A stretch of 48,895 bases of DNA, from NCBI RefSeq assembly GCF_015356825.1, contig NZ_JAACYW010000059.1:1-48895 (forward strand). Reading direction: 5' to 3'. Below are positions 16,844 through 32,507 of the stretch, piece by piece (within the stretch, counting starts at the first letter, position 1; each line of letters starts with the position of its first letter). The translations under genes were made by a program, and so were the position numbers. Under the pieces are notes generated by a model. That model did no database searches. It was not told the DNA's origin and was given only the letters and a program-made list of their open reading frames with translations. The stretch comes from Catenulispora rubra. Its GTDB lineage: Bacteria > Actinomycetota > Actinomycetes > Streptomycetales > Catenulisporaceae.

Positions 16844-16855
16844 TCGGGAGGCCTT

Positions 16856-16900
16856 ACTCCTAGTGCCACGCCCCGGCGGTGTTGGTAGCACCGGCCGGGG
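16856..16900 (-). promoter_or_regulatory. Hairpin leader, copy 3
   Basis: On the minus strand CCCCGGCCGGTG-CTACCAA-CACCGCCGGGG is a strong stem-loop (16871-16900), followed by CGTGGCACTAGGAG. Its layout is the same as the leaders at 2768-2819 and 3125-3169: hairpin, about 15 bases, RBS. Confidence 0.6.
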
Positions 16901-17067
16901 TACTTGCTTCTCAGCTGCCGAAGATAGTACCCACAGAGCGCACTGGGTTACAGAATCTCGCATCCCCGCAAGAGCGCACGCTGAGATTTCACCCGATCGC
17001 GTGAAGAGGCTTCAGCTCAGCCGACACATGCCGAATGCGATATCGTGCGGCCGGCCGAGAGCAGCTT

Positions 17068-17622
17068 TCAGAAGCCCGCCAGGACCTCGTCCTTCGCGAC
17101 CGCCAGCGCGGAATGCACCTCGGCCCACGGGAACGTGGCGGCTCCTGGTCTCCCCGAGGCCGGCAGTGGGAGGACGGCCCGATCGAGCACGAAGCGCACG
17201 CCAGCCTCAGCAAGCAGCTCGACGCTTCGGGGGAAGGCTGGATGCTTGACGAGCTCCTGGTTCGGCCAGGGCGCCAAGATGACGGGCTTCCCCATGCCGA
17301 TGGCTTCGTTGATCAAACCCAGCGCCAACGTGTCCGAGATGCCTGCGGCTACCTTGTTGACGGTGTTGAACGTCGCCGGCGCGACGACGAACGCATCTGC
17401 ATCCGGCAAGACGTCGGGCTCGTTAGGCTTCTTATAATCGTCGCGAACGGGATAGCCGGTCAGCTCCTGCAGCAGAACGGCGTCAAGAAACCGCATTCCC
17501 ATGCGGGTCCCAATCACACAGACATCCCATCCCTCACCCTGCGCATGCCTCACGAGATCCGGCATGAGCTCCGATGGGTAGCCGCCGCAACCGATGGCGT
17601 AAAGAACGGGCTTCTTTGGCAA
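17068..17622 (-). CDS. HFCD-family flavoprotein (PPC decarboxylase-like)
   Basis: 184 residues from TTG 17622, set by GGAAGGA about eight bases upstream; the longer frame has no RBS. The fold is clear: LYAIGCGGYPSEL at the start, and VVAPATFNTVNKVAAGISD (about 80-98), the FMN and substrate region of homo-oligomeric flavin-containing cysteine decarboxylases. Family members decarboxylate cysteine thiols in coenzyme A or lantibiotic synthesis; the substrate here is unknown. It is divergent from an XRE regulator across a palindrome, a pairing often seen in Streptomyces. Confidence 0.75.
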   Translation of the reverse strand: MPKKPVLYAIGCGGYPSELMPDLVRHAQGEGWDVCVIGTRMGMRFLDAVLLQELTGYPVRDDYKKPNEPDVLPDADAFVVAPATFNTVNKVAAGISDTLALGLINEAIGMGKPVILAPWPNQELVKHPAFPRSVELLAEAGVRFVLDRAVLPLPASGRPGAATFPWAEVHSALAVAKDEVLAGF

Positions 17623-17693
17623 GACAGTGTCCTTCCAACCGCACGGCCACAAATAGTCAGGGCACGAGGGTTCCGGGGCGGACGTCGCGCAGC

Positions 17694-17720
17694 GTAACAT
17701 CGGTACCACCTACCGTTAAC
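17694..17720. promoter_or_regulatory. Operator-like palindrome between flavoprotein and XRE genes
   Basis: CGGTA-CCACC-TACCG (17701-17715) is perfect and is flanked by GTAACAT and TTAAC. It sits in the 118-bp divergent region and is the best candidate site for the XRE protein encoded beside it. Confidence 0.5.
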
Positions 17721-17740
17721 CATGCCCCGGGTGGTGTCCG

Positions 17741-18967
17741 ATGCCGTCGTCCGAGAAGCGTAGCGCCGACCCGCTCACCACTGGCGAACGTGTGAAGTGG
17801 CACCGGGAACGACGCGGCGTGCCACGCAAAGCGCTGGCCGAATTGGTCGGGCGATCGGAGGAATGGCTCCGGCTACTTGAGGTCGAGGGACGCGGCGCCG
17901 AGCGACTCTCCAACTTGGTCAACATCGCGCATGCGCTCGGCATGAGCGATGCCTCGACGCTCGTCGGTTTCGACCTCCGCCCCCGCAGCACGCCCGGGGT
18001 CCCCGAGCATCCTGCGGTTGCCGAGGTACGCCTTGCCCTGAGCCTCGCCCTCCTCGCGCCGGCCGCCGATGGTCCCAGATGCACCATGCGCTCGCTGCAG
18101 GAGCGCGTTCAGCACGCGTGGAATGGCTGGCGAATGTCGCGGGCACAGTACATCGCGCTGGGAGCTGTACTGCCCGACCTGCTCACCGACGCCATCGCGC
18201 TGGCACATTGGGCGCCGGAAATCGAGCGTCGAGCAGCACACAAACTACTCACCCATGTCTACCTACTCGCCCAACGCTTCGCATTCTGCGTAAGCGCGAC
18301 GTCGCTCGCGACGCGCTGTACCGATCGCGCGCTCTTGGCCGCCGACCAGGCCGACGATCCGGAGCTGCTGGCTCTCGCCGGCTGGGCCGCCGCCATGACG
18401 TCGCTCGCCGCCGATGAACCCGGTGAGGCCGCGGCGATCGCCCTTTGCGCAAGAGAGCACGTCCCCGGCACGAGCACTCCTCGTGAAGCCGCACTGCGCG
18501 GTTCCCTCCTGCTCTTCGCCGCCATCGGCGCCGCACGAGTCTGTCGTCCCGGCGATGCGTGGAGGTATTGGGACGAGGCGGCCACGATCGCCGAGCAGCT
18601 CCACCACGGCTACCAGCATCCGCATACGCAGTTCAGCAGTGCGAACGTGGCGGTCTACGGCGTGGCTCTGCACGTTGAGACCGGCAACGCGATCGTGGCG
18701 GCGGACGAAGCGGCCCGCCTCGATCCGAGCGAGATCCCGTCGACGAATCGCCGGGCCCAGCACTTCATCGACGTCGCGCGCAGCCACCATCGGGCCGGCA
18801 ACGCCGCCCAGGTGCTCCCTGCCTTGCTCGCTTCCGTTGCCGAGTCCCGAGAGACCATCGTCTACAGCTCCGATGCCCGGGACCTGGTTCTCGCTCAGGT
18901 CCGCGCATCCAAGCCCGAACAGGTACCGCAGCTGGCCCAGCTCGCTCAACTGCTCGACATCGCATAG
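17741..18967 (+). CDS. XRE-family regulator with TPR-like C-terminus
   Basis: 408 residues from ATG 17741. Residues 14-72 form a Cro/C1-type helix-turn-helix (TGERVKWHRERRGVPRKALA then ELVGRSEEWLRLLE). The remaining 330 residues are alanine-rich helical pairs typical of the TPR-like sensor part of Streptomyces XRE regulators. It probably controls itself and the divergent flavoprotein through the palindrome between them. The gene is complete and the signal it senses is unknown. Confidence 0.75.
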   Translation: MPSSEKRSADPLTTGERVKWHRERRGVPRKALAELVGRSEEWLRLLEVEGRGAERLSNLVNIAHALGMSDASTLVGFDLRPRSTPGVPEHPAVAEVRLALSLALLAPAADGPRCTMRSLQERVQHAWNGWRMSRAQYIALGAVLPDLLTDAIALAHWAPEIERRAAHKLLTHVYLLAQRFAFCVSATSLATRCTDRALLAADQADDPELLALAGWAAAMTSLAADEPGEAAAIALCAREHVPGTSTPREAALRGSLLLFAAIGAARVCRPGDAWRYWDEAATIAEQLHHGYQHPHTQFSSANVAVYGVALHVETGNAIVAADEAARLDPSEIPSTNRRAQHFIDVARSHHRAGNAAQVLPALLASVAESRETIVYSSDARDLVLAQVRASKPEQVPQLAQLAQLLDIA

Positions 18968-19009
18968 CTTGATCGCGAGTTCGTTCTGGAGCTGCGCAAG
19001 GTCGAGCGG

Positions 19010-19498
19010 TCAGTCTGTAACGCCCTCGAGCGGGAGGTGGTCTCGGCAGTACTGCGACTCCAGCCACTCCTTCTTCACGAAGAGCGGGCGCGAGAGTCGC
19101 GCTTTCCCGACCTGCTGGTCACGTAGGAGAATCCCGAGATCGGTGAGGGCGAGCGATCCGTCGGAGGTGAACAGAATCCAGTTCCCGTACTCCGCGGCGT
19201 GGTCCAGAAGGAACTGTTGGCCTTGTCCTGGATGGCTCCCCGCCAATGGGAAGTCGGCGAGGAAAACCTGCGGGCCGATGACTGCGTCGAGTGCGACGCA
19301 TGCAAGTGTGCCCTCGTCATAGAACGCCTTCACACCGCCGGGAAAGTTCTCCTGGTCGTAGTCGCCCCCAACGCGTGACTGCGGCCCGGAAACGAACAGC
19401 GCCTGCGCAACCTCGGCCGAGGACATTCCGAAGCGCAAAGGCCCCACCCCGACATCGGGCTGCATCTCCCAGCGGTCCCGTTCCTCGTCTGCGGTCAT
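19010..19498 (-). CDS. Hypothetical, possible immunity-type protein
   Basis: 162 residues from ATG 19498. The start of the fold, VGVGPLRFGMSSAEVAQAL, is a motif seen in small actinomycete proteins that often sit near polymorphic toxins; the rest is mixed alpha/beta with no signal or membrane part. No toxin partner is visible. The gene is convergent with the XRE gene, with 42 bases between the stops. Confidence 0.5.
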   Translation of the reverse strand: MTADEERDRWEMQPDVGVGPLRFGMSSAEVAQALFVSGPQSRVGGDYDQENFPGGVKAFYDEGTLACVALDAVIGPQVFLADFPLAGSHPGQGQQFLLDHAAEYGNWILFTSDGSLALTDLGILLRDQQVGKARLSRPLFVKKEWLESQYCRDHLPLEGVTD

Positions 19499-20111
19499 CG
19501 ATCCACCCTCAGCTCTGGTCGTCCCGTTTCAGTCGACGTTCACCGGGCGCTCCGCAGCACTGGAGCCGGGAGGCCAACGGAGCCGCTGCCGGAGCGGCGA
19601 TCAATCCGTCCAAGTTTGTCATTCACGCCAGCTACGCTCGTCTGGAGGCCTTCGGCTTAGCCGAGCCTCTCAGACCACCCAACACTTTGTTGGATCGACC
19701 GAGGTAGACAGCTCTTACCGTCAAGAACGGGATACGGCACACAACCCGCCGCGAATCCCAACGTTCGAAGAACGACGGAGGAGCGGATGCAGACAACGCT
19801 TCTGGCACTGACTGTCTGGTGCTACGGCTACTACCCCGCACGGTCGGTCCATCGCAGACGCCATGCGTCTCGAACGCCCGCGAAGGCGTCGCTCTTCTGC
19901 GCCGCGCAACTGCTGGCGGGTTCGCTCCTATGGGGACGCGCCAGCAGGCAGTGCGCCAATCCCGGCCGTCACCGCGTCTCGGAGCACCGAGTACGGCGGA
20001 CGGCTTCCACGGTGCCACCGAGGCCGCATTCGCATGCCCGTGGCCACGACCCAGCGTTCTGGCGTCACCAGCAAATCAAGTCTCGGTCTTCCCGATCAAG
20101 GATGGGTGCTC
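19499..20111. other. Long stretch without a convincing gene
   Basis: About 610 bases. ATG 19789 follows GGAGGAGCGG, a good RBS, but the product is basic and low in structure and the reading frame shifts against the next gene. No frame has a recognisable family. It probably holds the promoter of the 20112-21474 operon and eroded coding sequence. Confidence 0.4.
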
Positions 20112-20417
20112 ATGGCTGACAGCGCAAAGGACAGAATCCTCGGAAGAATCACGGAGCAAGGCCATACGGACAGCTACGGCACATTGCTGTACCTGGCTGC
20201 CGTCATGGGAATCGACCCCATAGCGCTCGACCCGGACAACTCTGTCGAGCTCAACACATGGTCCGGGCACCTGGACGGCTTGCGAGCCTCGCTGCTGTGC
20301 CTGGCGATTTATGAGCGGGGAATCACGCCGGAAGAGGCGGCGAAAGCTGTCAACCAGCACCTTCTGGCCGCGATAAGCGACCTGGGATCGAGCGGCAACG
20401 CTGGAAGCCCGGAGTGA
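20112..20417 (+). CDS. Hypothetical protein, first gene of ATPase/HTH operon
   Basis: A 101-residue soluble helical protein from ATG 20112, with AAGGATGGG upstream. It contains HTDSYGTLLYLAAVMGIDP and ITPEEAAKAVNQHLLAAI. No family is recognised. It ends 3 bases before the GTG of the ATPase gene, so the two are surely in one operon and probably coupled. Confidence 0.6.
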   Translation: MADSAKDRILGRITEQGHTDSYGTLLYLAAVMGIDPIALDPDNSVELNTWSGHLDGLRASLLCLAIYERGITPEEAAKAVNQHLLAAISDLGSSGNAGSPE

Positions 20418-20420
20418 GCC

Positions 20421-20879
20421 GTGTCGTACGTGTACTGGCTCAGGACCTTCGAAGGGCGGCCCGAGCACCTAACGACAGTACGAGAGTTCACTCGCTCCGT
20501 GGCTGGCGGCCGTGACGGTGCCGATCTGATGGAAATGGTCGCATCGGAATTGGCCGGCAACGCGATCCAGCACAGCCAGAGCGGCGGGCCGGGCGGCAGA
20601 TTCATGCTTCAAGTCCTGGACTTCCGGGACCGGTGGCAGATCTGCGTGATCGACCAAGGCGGGCCGACAGTGCCCCACATATGCGAATTCGCTTCGTTCG
20701 AAAGCGCCGACGACCTCGCCGAGCTCGGCGACGAAGTCGAGGCCGGACGTGGTCTGGCGATGGTCGCAGCAGTGTCGTCGGCATGGGGCGTGGCCGGCGA
20801 TCGGAAGGCCCGCGAGGTGTGGGCAGAGATCAAGACATCAGGAAGGGCGACGGTGGGAACCGACCGTGAAAGTCTCTAA
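20421..20879 (+). CDS. RsbW-like ATP-binding (HATPase) regulator
   Basis: 152 residues from GTG 20421, with GGAGTGA upstream. It has the GHKL boxes: N box SELAGNAIQHSQSG (about 42-55), G1-like VIDQGGP (about 76-82) and G2-like EAGRGLAMVAAVSSAWG (about 111-127). Stand-alone proteins of this kind in actinomycetes are anti-sigma or anti-regulator kinases of the RsbW type. The third gene of the operon overlaps its end by 14 bases and encodes a two-HTH regulator, a possible partner. Target and phosphorylation substrate are unknown. Confidence 0.75.
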   Translation: MSYVYWLRTFEGRPEHLTTVREFTRSVAGGRDGADLMEMVASELAGNAIQHSQSGGPGGRFMLQVLDFRDRWQICVIDQGGPTVPHICEFASFESADDLAELGDEVEAGRGLAMVAAVSSAWGVAGDRKAREVWAEIKTSGRATVGTDRESL

Positions 20880-21474
20880 GAACACCGCCATCGTCGCCCA
20901 GGGGCGGGGGATGCGGCGGACCCTGCAGGTCGACGATCTGGCGAGGGACACTCTCGCGCAAATCATCGAACACCTGCGGTCTACACGAAACGGCGTCAAG
21001 CTTTCCCAGAACGATCTCGCCGTGGGCTTGCCGGTCCGCGGAAGAGCGATTTCCGAGTGGGAGACTGGAGCCGCCGAGCCCACCTTGGAACATCTGATGC
21101 AGCTGGCACGTGAGCTCGACAATCAACTGGTGCTCCTCGGCCCGTCCGGCGACGTGCGAACCCACCCGGTACGCCGGAATGCCGGTGCGTCCTGGCAGGT
21201 TTTCGAGCGAAAGCGGCTGGCGCTCCCGTTGCGGAATCGCCGTTTGGCGCTGGGGCTGTCGCAGGATGGACTCGGCTATCACGTCGGCGTCAGCCGGGAC
21301 TCGATCCAGCGATGGGAGCTTGCCCGCGTACCTCCACGCCCGATAGCGCTGATCGTTTGGGCGCAAGAGCTGGAGTACACCCTCGCCATCCGGCCAGTCG
21401 ATATCTCCGAAGGAACGGGTGTCACTCGTCGTCGGCTCCGACAGCTGGGCCGCCAGCCCGAACTGGCCGGGTGA
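20866..21474 (+). CDS. Regulator with two XRE-type HTH domains
   Basis: 202 residues from GTG 20866, overlapping the ATPase gene. Two Cro/C1-type helix-turn-helix domains are present. The first (about 25-82) contains GVKLSQNDLAVGLPVRGRAI then SEWETGAAEPTLEHL. The second (about 112-165) contains LALGLSQDGLGYHVGVSRDS then IQRWELARVPP. Two such domains in one chain would let a monomer span a direct repeat. It is likely the DNA-binding output of this three-gene module. Confidence 0.7.
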   Translation: MKVSKNTAIVAQGRGMRRTLQVDDLARDTLAQIIEHLRSTRNGVKLSQNDLAVGLPVRGRAISEWETGAAEPTLEHLMQLARELDNQLVLLGPSGDVRTHPVRRNAGASWQVFERKRLALPLRNRRLALGLSQDGLGYHVGVSRDSIQRWELARVPPRPIALIVWAQELEYTLAIRPVDISEGTGVTRRRLRQLGRQPELAG

Positions 21475-21628
21475 GCTGCACCTTCGAGATACGGACGTCA
21501 CGGAGCTAGGCAGAGCTGTCCGAGCTTGACGTCCGAGGCATATCCCCGGCTCCTCCGGGGAGAGCCTGGCCATGGGGGCTATGTAGCGGAGCGAACGTCG
21601 CTGGCGGCACATCGCCGAGCGCGGGGAT

Positions 21629-21832
21629 ATGGAGGCCTCTTACACACTTGGCATGCACTACGTCGACGAGTACAGCAAATACCGCCGTGCCCAGATCCAG
21701 GTGCGCCCGGTCCAGCATTTGTACAAGGCCGCCTGTGCGCATCTGCGCCGGGCGGCCGACGCAGGGCACGGTGACGCCACGTTGGAGCTCGCGCGCGAGT
21801 TGTCAAAAATGGGACCGAAACCGTCCGTCTAG
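21629..21832 (+). pseudogene. SEL1-repeat protein remnant
   Basis: Reading RHIAERGDMEASYTLGMHYV, then LRRAADAGHGDATLELA, the frame shows two SEL1/TPR-like units, but it is open only from a TAG at about 21584 and has no RBS. Only the C-terminal end of a longer helical-repeat protein seems to survive. Confidence 0.4.
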
Positions 21833-21833
21833 C

Positions 21834-21960
21834 CCGACGAGGACCAGACCTGGCACAACGCCAACAACCGCCACCCTGACCTGCTAGCCGCCGCCCGCCG
21901 CAAACGCGCCCGCATCCGCGGCGAGAAAGGCATCCGCTGGGGCGACCGCCCTCTCACAAC
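21834..21960 (+). pseudogene. Unidentified C-terminal remnant
   Basis: An in-frame stretch with no start reads WHNANNRHPDLLAAARRKRA followed by RIRGEKGIRWGDRPL. It is clearly coding-like (basic helix, then a conserved-looking end) but carries no start codon or upstream domain. It may be the tail of a transposase or other mobile-element protein. The 21475-22025 region as a whole looks like a scar of deletions. Confidence 0.25.
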
Positions 21961-22025
21961 CGCAGCCTGGCAACAGCCGGATCGGCGATCGTTCTCGCCT
22001 CACGCCGCGAACCGGGAGCACCGCC

Positions 22026-22760
22026 TCAGATGAACCGATGGCCGCCGTCGACGTGCAGGACCGTTCCGGTGATGAAACCGTTCGCCATCAGGGCCCTGAA
22101 GGCCTGGGCTATGTCCTGCGGCGCCCCGACGCGCCCGGCGGGAAGCCGGTCGGCCATGGCGCCGAGGCGTGCGGCCTTACCGTCCCCCGCGATCGCGTCC
22201 CAGACCGGCGTGTCGACCCAGCCCGGGGAGACCACGTTCACCCGCAGCGGCGCGAGTTCCAGAGCCAGAGCGGCGGCGAGGGACTCCAGTGCCCCGTTGA
22301 CGGCCGCGACTATCGATCCGCCGGGCGCCGGGCGATAGGCCGCGATGCCCGAGGTGAAGGTGATGGAGCCAGTGGACGGCATCGTCGGGGCGGCGTGCTT
22401 GGCGACGAGGGCGGCTCCGAGGATTTTGGTATCGATGAGGCGACGGGCGGCGGGCAGGTCGAGGACGGAGACGTGCTGATAGGCACCGGTGGCATCGACA
22501 GCCGTGATGACGACGTGGTCGACCGGGCCGGTCCCGGCGAACAACCGCTCGACCGCGGACTCCTCAGAGACGTCCGCGACGGCTGTGGCGATACCGGGAC
22601 CGTCGGCCTGGAGTTGCTTGCGCGCGGCGGCCAAACGCGCCGCGTCCCGGCCGACGATCGTCACGCGATCGCCGGCGGCGAGCACCGAAGCGGCGAGCGC
22701 GTACCCCATCCCGGAGCTTCCGCCGATGACGACCACGTGTTCTTCGTGTTTTGAGCTCAT
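22026..22760 (-). CDS. SDR-family protein with altered active site
   Basis: 244 residues, a Rossmann-fold short-chain dehydrogenase/reductase. The cofactor loop GGSSGMG is at about 13-19, Asp63 and TAVDATG follow, and a Ser is seen in TFTSGIAAY. The usual YxxxK is replaced by VAAVN (SIVAAVNGALESLAAALALE), so the catalytic Tyr and Lys are missing. The end HVDGGHRFI is standard for the family. The protein may be non-enzymatic or use another mechanism. A LysR regulator gene lies directly upstream on the same strand, 57 bases away. Confidence 0.8.
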   Translation of the reverse strand: MSSKHEEHVVVIGGSSGMGYALAASVLAAGDRVTIVGRDAARLAAARKQLQADGPGIATAVADVSEESAVERLFAGTGPVDHVVITAVDATGAYQHVSVLDLPAARRLIDTKILGAALVAKHAAPTMPSTGSITFTSGIAAYRPAPGGSIVAAVNGALESLAAALALELAPLRVNVVSPGWVDTPVWDAIAGDGKAARLGAMADRLPAGRVGAPQDIAQAFRALMANGFITGTVLHVDGGHRFI

Positions 22761-22817
22761 GCCCCCATGGGATCGCCCAACCCGCTCGCAGGTCCACGAC
22801 CTGTCCCCTAGCAGCCG

Positions 22818-23648
22818 TTAGCTTGCGACTAACCCGGCCGCTCGACGGTTGTGCGCGGACCACGCCGCAACGTAGGTGATGACGACCGGCCGTTCCTCGA
22901 TCGGACGCCAGACGAGCCCCGGGACACCGGCTGCGCGCTCCGAACTCAGCCCGAAGACATCCGGGCACAGCGGCAGGACGGCGAGCATCTGAGCGTGCCC
23001 CATCGCACTCGGGGACAGCACGACCCCGTCCAGCGCTGCCAGGACGGCATCGTGCAGCCGCGGGGCCGATTCGCGGGCGAACAGGATCATCTCCTGCCCG
23101 GCCAACTCGGCGACGGTGACCGGTCCGGATCCGGCCAGAGCGTGGCGCGCCGACATCAGGACGCCGAGTTCCTCCTCGGCGACGTGGATCGACCTCAGGC
23201 CCACCGACAGGTCTACGGGCGCGCGCAGGATGACGAGGTCGAGGCGTCCACGCTCCAGCAGACCGGCGAGCTCGGCGGTGGTGCCGCTCGTCATGACCAC
23301 AGGGCCTTCGAAACCGCCGGTGATGCGCTGGGTCAAACTGGGCGGGACACCGTTGAGCAGCCCGAAGCGCAGAACCGGCACGGCGACGCCAGCAGCCTGA
23401 CGGGTCACGTCGATGGCCTCATCGGCCGCTGCCAAAACGGTCCGGGCTGTGCGGAGCAGGACTTCACCGGCAGGAGTCAGACAGACGCCTCCAGGACGCC
23501 GGATGAGGAGCGGGCCGCCGATCTCACGCTCGACAGCCTTGATCTGCTGGCTGAGGGTCGGAGTGGAGATGAGAAGACGCTCGGCCGCACGCCGGAAATG
23601 GAGCTCCTCGGCCACAGCCACGAAATACCGCATCTGCCGGAGCTCCAC
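22818..23648 (-). CDS. LysR-family transcriptional regulator
   Basis: 276 residues. The start MELRQMRYFVAVAEELHFRR and the HTH (AERLLISTPTLSQQIKAVE, residues 20-38) are diagnostic. The remainder is the periplasmic-binding-protein-like effector domain (VLRFGLLNGVPPSL onward). It is in tandem with the SDR gene rather than divergent, so the pair may be cotranscribed and acquired as cargo. The inducer is unknown. Confidence 0.88.
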   Translation of the reverse strand: MELRQMRYFVAVAEELHFRRAAERLLISTPTLSQQIKAVEREIGGPLLIRRPGGVCLTPAGEVLLRTARTVLAAADEAIDVTRQAAGVAVPVLRFGLLNGVPPSLTQRITGGFEGPVVMTSGTTAELAGLLERGRLDLVILRAPVDLSVGLRSIHVAEEELGVLMSARHALAGSGPVTVAELAGQEMILFARESAPRLHDAVLAALDGVVLSPSAMGHAQMLAVLPLCPDVFGLSSERAAGVPGLVWRPIEERPVVITYVAAWSAHNRRAAGLVAS

Positions 23649-23795
23649 GACTGAATCCTAGAACGACACCTTCGACATCCACGCGTTCGCGCATGAATCC
23701 GCAGCGAGAAGGCCTCGGCTTCGGCGAACGCCCCAGCCTGCGCCCCATGGCAACGGCCATACCGGCGAACGTTCCCAGTCACCGCACCAGCCAGT

Positions 23796-31151
<7,356 letters not shown>

Positions 31152-31211
31152 AGTGCGGCCTCCGTGTGGTGCGGGCCGGCGGCGAGCCGGGGGCTGTGCT
31201 GTGCGGGCGGC

Positions 31212-31664
31212 TCAGATCGCGTAGAAGGCCAGGGAGGCTTCGAACTCGGAATCGTCTGTCTGGTGCGAGCGGTACGGGCCGTCTTCCTGGCTCGGCGAGA
31301 CGCCCGGCATCGCCAGCAGCAGGGCGAGCCAGGTTCGGATCTCATTGGCTGGCAGGACGGCGCCGAAGCCGGGGCGCCAGACTGTGGGCAGGCGCTTGTC
31401 GTTACTGCGATGAAGGGCCAGCAGGGACCAGCCGTCTTCCTCGTTCCAGCGCAGGTCCACCTGCTCGGCGTTGGTGAAGGTGTGGTGCCAGGGCTCGTCG
31501 AAGTCGTCGTCGGGCGGAAGCAGCGTCATCGTCGCTGTGCGCACGGCGCCGGCGTTGAAGGTCGCATCGCCCACTTGGATGTCCTCCAGGAGCAGTGCGA
31601 CCCGCACCGCCTCGATGTACGCCTCGTGGTCTGCCCTGCCGGTACGGAGTTCGGTGGTGGTCAT
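31212..31664 (-). CDS. DUF6292-like small protein
   Basis: 150 residues from ATG 31664. An acidic protein with HEAYIEAVRVALLLEDIQVG near the start and LRWNEEDGWSLLAL in the middle, which resembles the actinobacterial DUF6292 family. Function is unknown. It lies 60 bases before the giant fusion gene in the T4SS operon, so a role in transfer or establishment is possible. Confidence 0.55.
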   Translation of the reverse strand: MTTTELRTGRADHEAYIEAVRVALLLEDIQVGDATFNAGAVRTATMTLLPPDDDFDEPWHHTFTNAEQVDLRWNEEDGWSLLALHRSNDKRLPTVWRPGFGAVLPANEIRTWLALLLAMPGVSPSQEDGPYRSHQTDDSEFEASLAFYAI

Positions 31665-31691
31665 GGGAGTTCTCGCTTTCGGTTTCGTGTG

Positions 31692-32507
31692 TCAGTCGGT
31701 GGCGACAGGCTGGGAGCTGAAGGTGTGATCGAAGGCGAGGTCCACGTCGTCGGCGCGGAACCACAGCGCGTCTTCGTCGTCGTCCTCGCGTGGCGCGAAG
31801 GCCCACCAGGATCCGTCGTAGAAGGTGAAGGCGGCGATGCTCTCGTGGTGCGGGTGGGCCAGGCCGGCGTCGGTCAAGGCGCGCATCTGCGCCGCGGTGA
31901 TGATGTTGAGTTCCGGCATGGTGATCACTCCTTGCTCGGTTGGGGTCGGCCGTAGGAGCTGCGGAACGCCGACCAAGGGATCCGCGTCCGCCCACCCGCG
32001 GATTCGCTCAGGACTGAGGTCTGTGTCCGGGTTCGTGTGGCCCGCACGGCAGCCACCGGCCCACCAGATGGAGACGTGCCCGAGGAAGGCGACAAAGGCC
32101 TGATGCCAGTAGACGGCAGACTGACCGGCGCCCTCGGGACCGTATGCTTCCGCCCGCCATGCACGCAGCGCCCAGAGCTCTTCGATCAGTTCGGGATGCC
32201 ATGGCCAGCAGTCGGGAAGCCGGTCTTCGAGCACCAGGCGGTAGCGGCCGACGAGCCACGCAGTCCAGGTGCGCAGCTCCTCCCAGGCCAGCGTGTACTC
32301 CGGCTCGGTCATCGCGTGCCACTCAGTCAGGGGCGCGTGAGCACCATTTGCTCCGGGCGGACCCACGCCAGGTCCCGCGGCGTCCGACCCGCCTCGCGGT
32401 TTGCGACTGAGGCGGCTGGCGGTCTGCCGAGGCCTGCCACGGATCCGGCGGCCGGCGCTCGGGGCTACTGAAGGCGGTGCAGCATAGCGCTCGTCGAACC
32501 CGCTCAC
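31692..32507 (-). CDS. DUF4913-like protein fused to a small acidic domain
   Basis: 271 residues from GTG 32507, which overlaps the stop of the VirD4 gene (GTGA). The N-terminal 65 residues are basic and disordered. The middle (LEDRLPDCWPWHPELIEELW then AVYWHQAFVAFLGHVSIWW) resembles DUF4913, common on actinomycete plasmids and ICEs. The C-terminal 75 residues (from MPELNIITAAQM) form a separate acidic domain. A very good RBS, AAGGAG, stands before that internal ATG (31919), so a short second product may be made, or two genes have fused by loss of a stop. Confidence 0.55.
   Translation of the reverse strand: MSGFDERYAAPPSVAPSAGRRIRGRPRQTASRLSRKPRGGSDAAGPGVGPPGANGAHAPLTEWHAMTEPEYTLAWEELRTWTAWLVGRYRLVLEDRLPDCWPWHPELIEELWALRAWRAEAYGPEGAGQSAVYWHQAFVAFLGHVSIWWAGGCRAGHTNPDTDLSPERIRGWADADPLVGVPQLLRPTPTEQGVITMPELNIITAAQMRALTDAGLAHPHHESIAAFTFYDGSWWAFAPREDDDEDALWFRADDVDLAFDHTFSSQPVATD

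Noticed and set aside
19789..20118. Small gene with a good RBS before the ATPase operon
   Set aside because: The product is basic and low-complexity, overlaps the start of the better gene at 20112, and matches no family.
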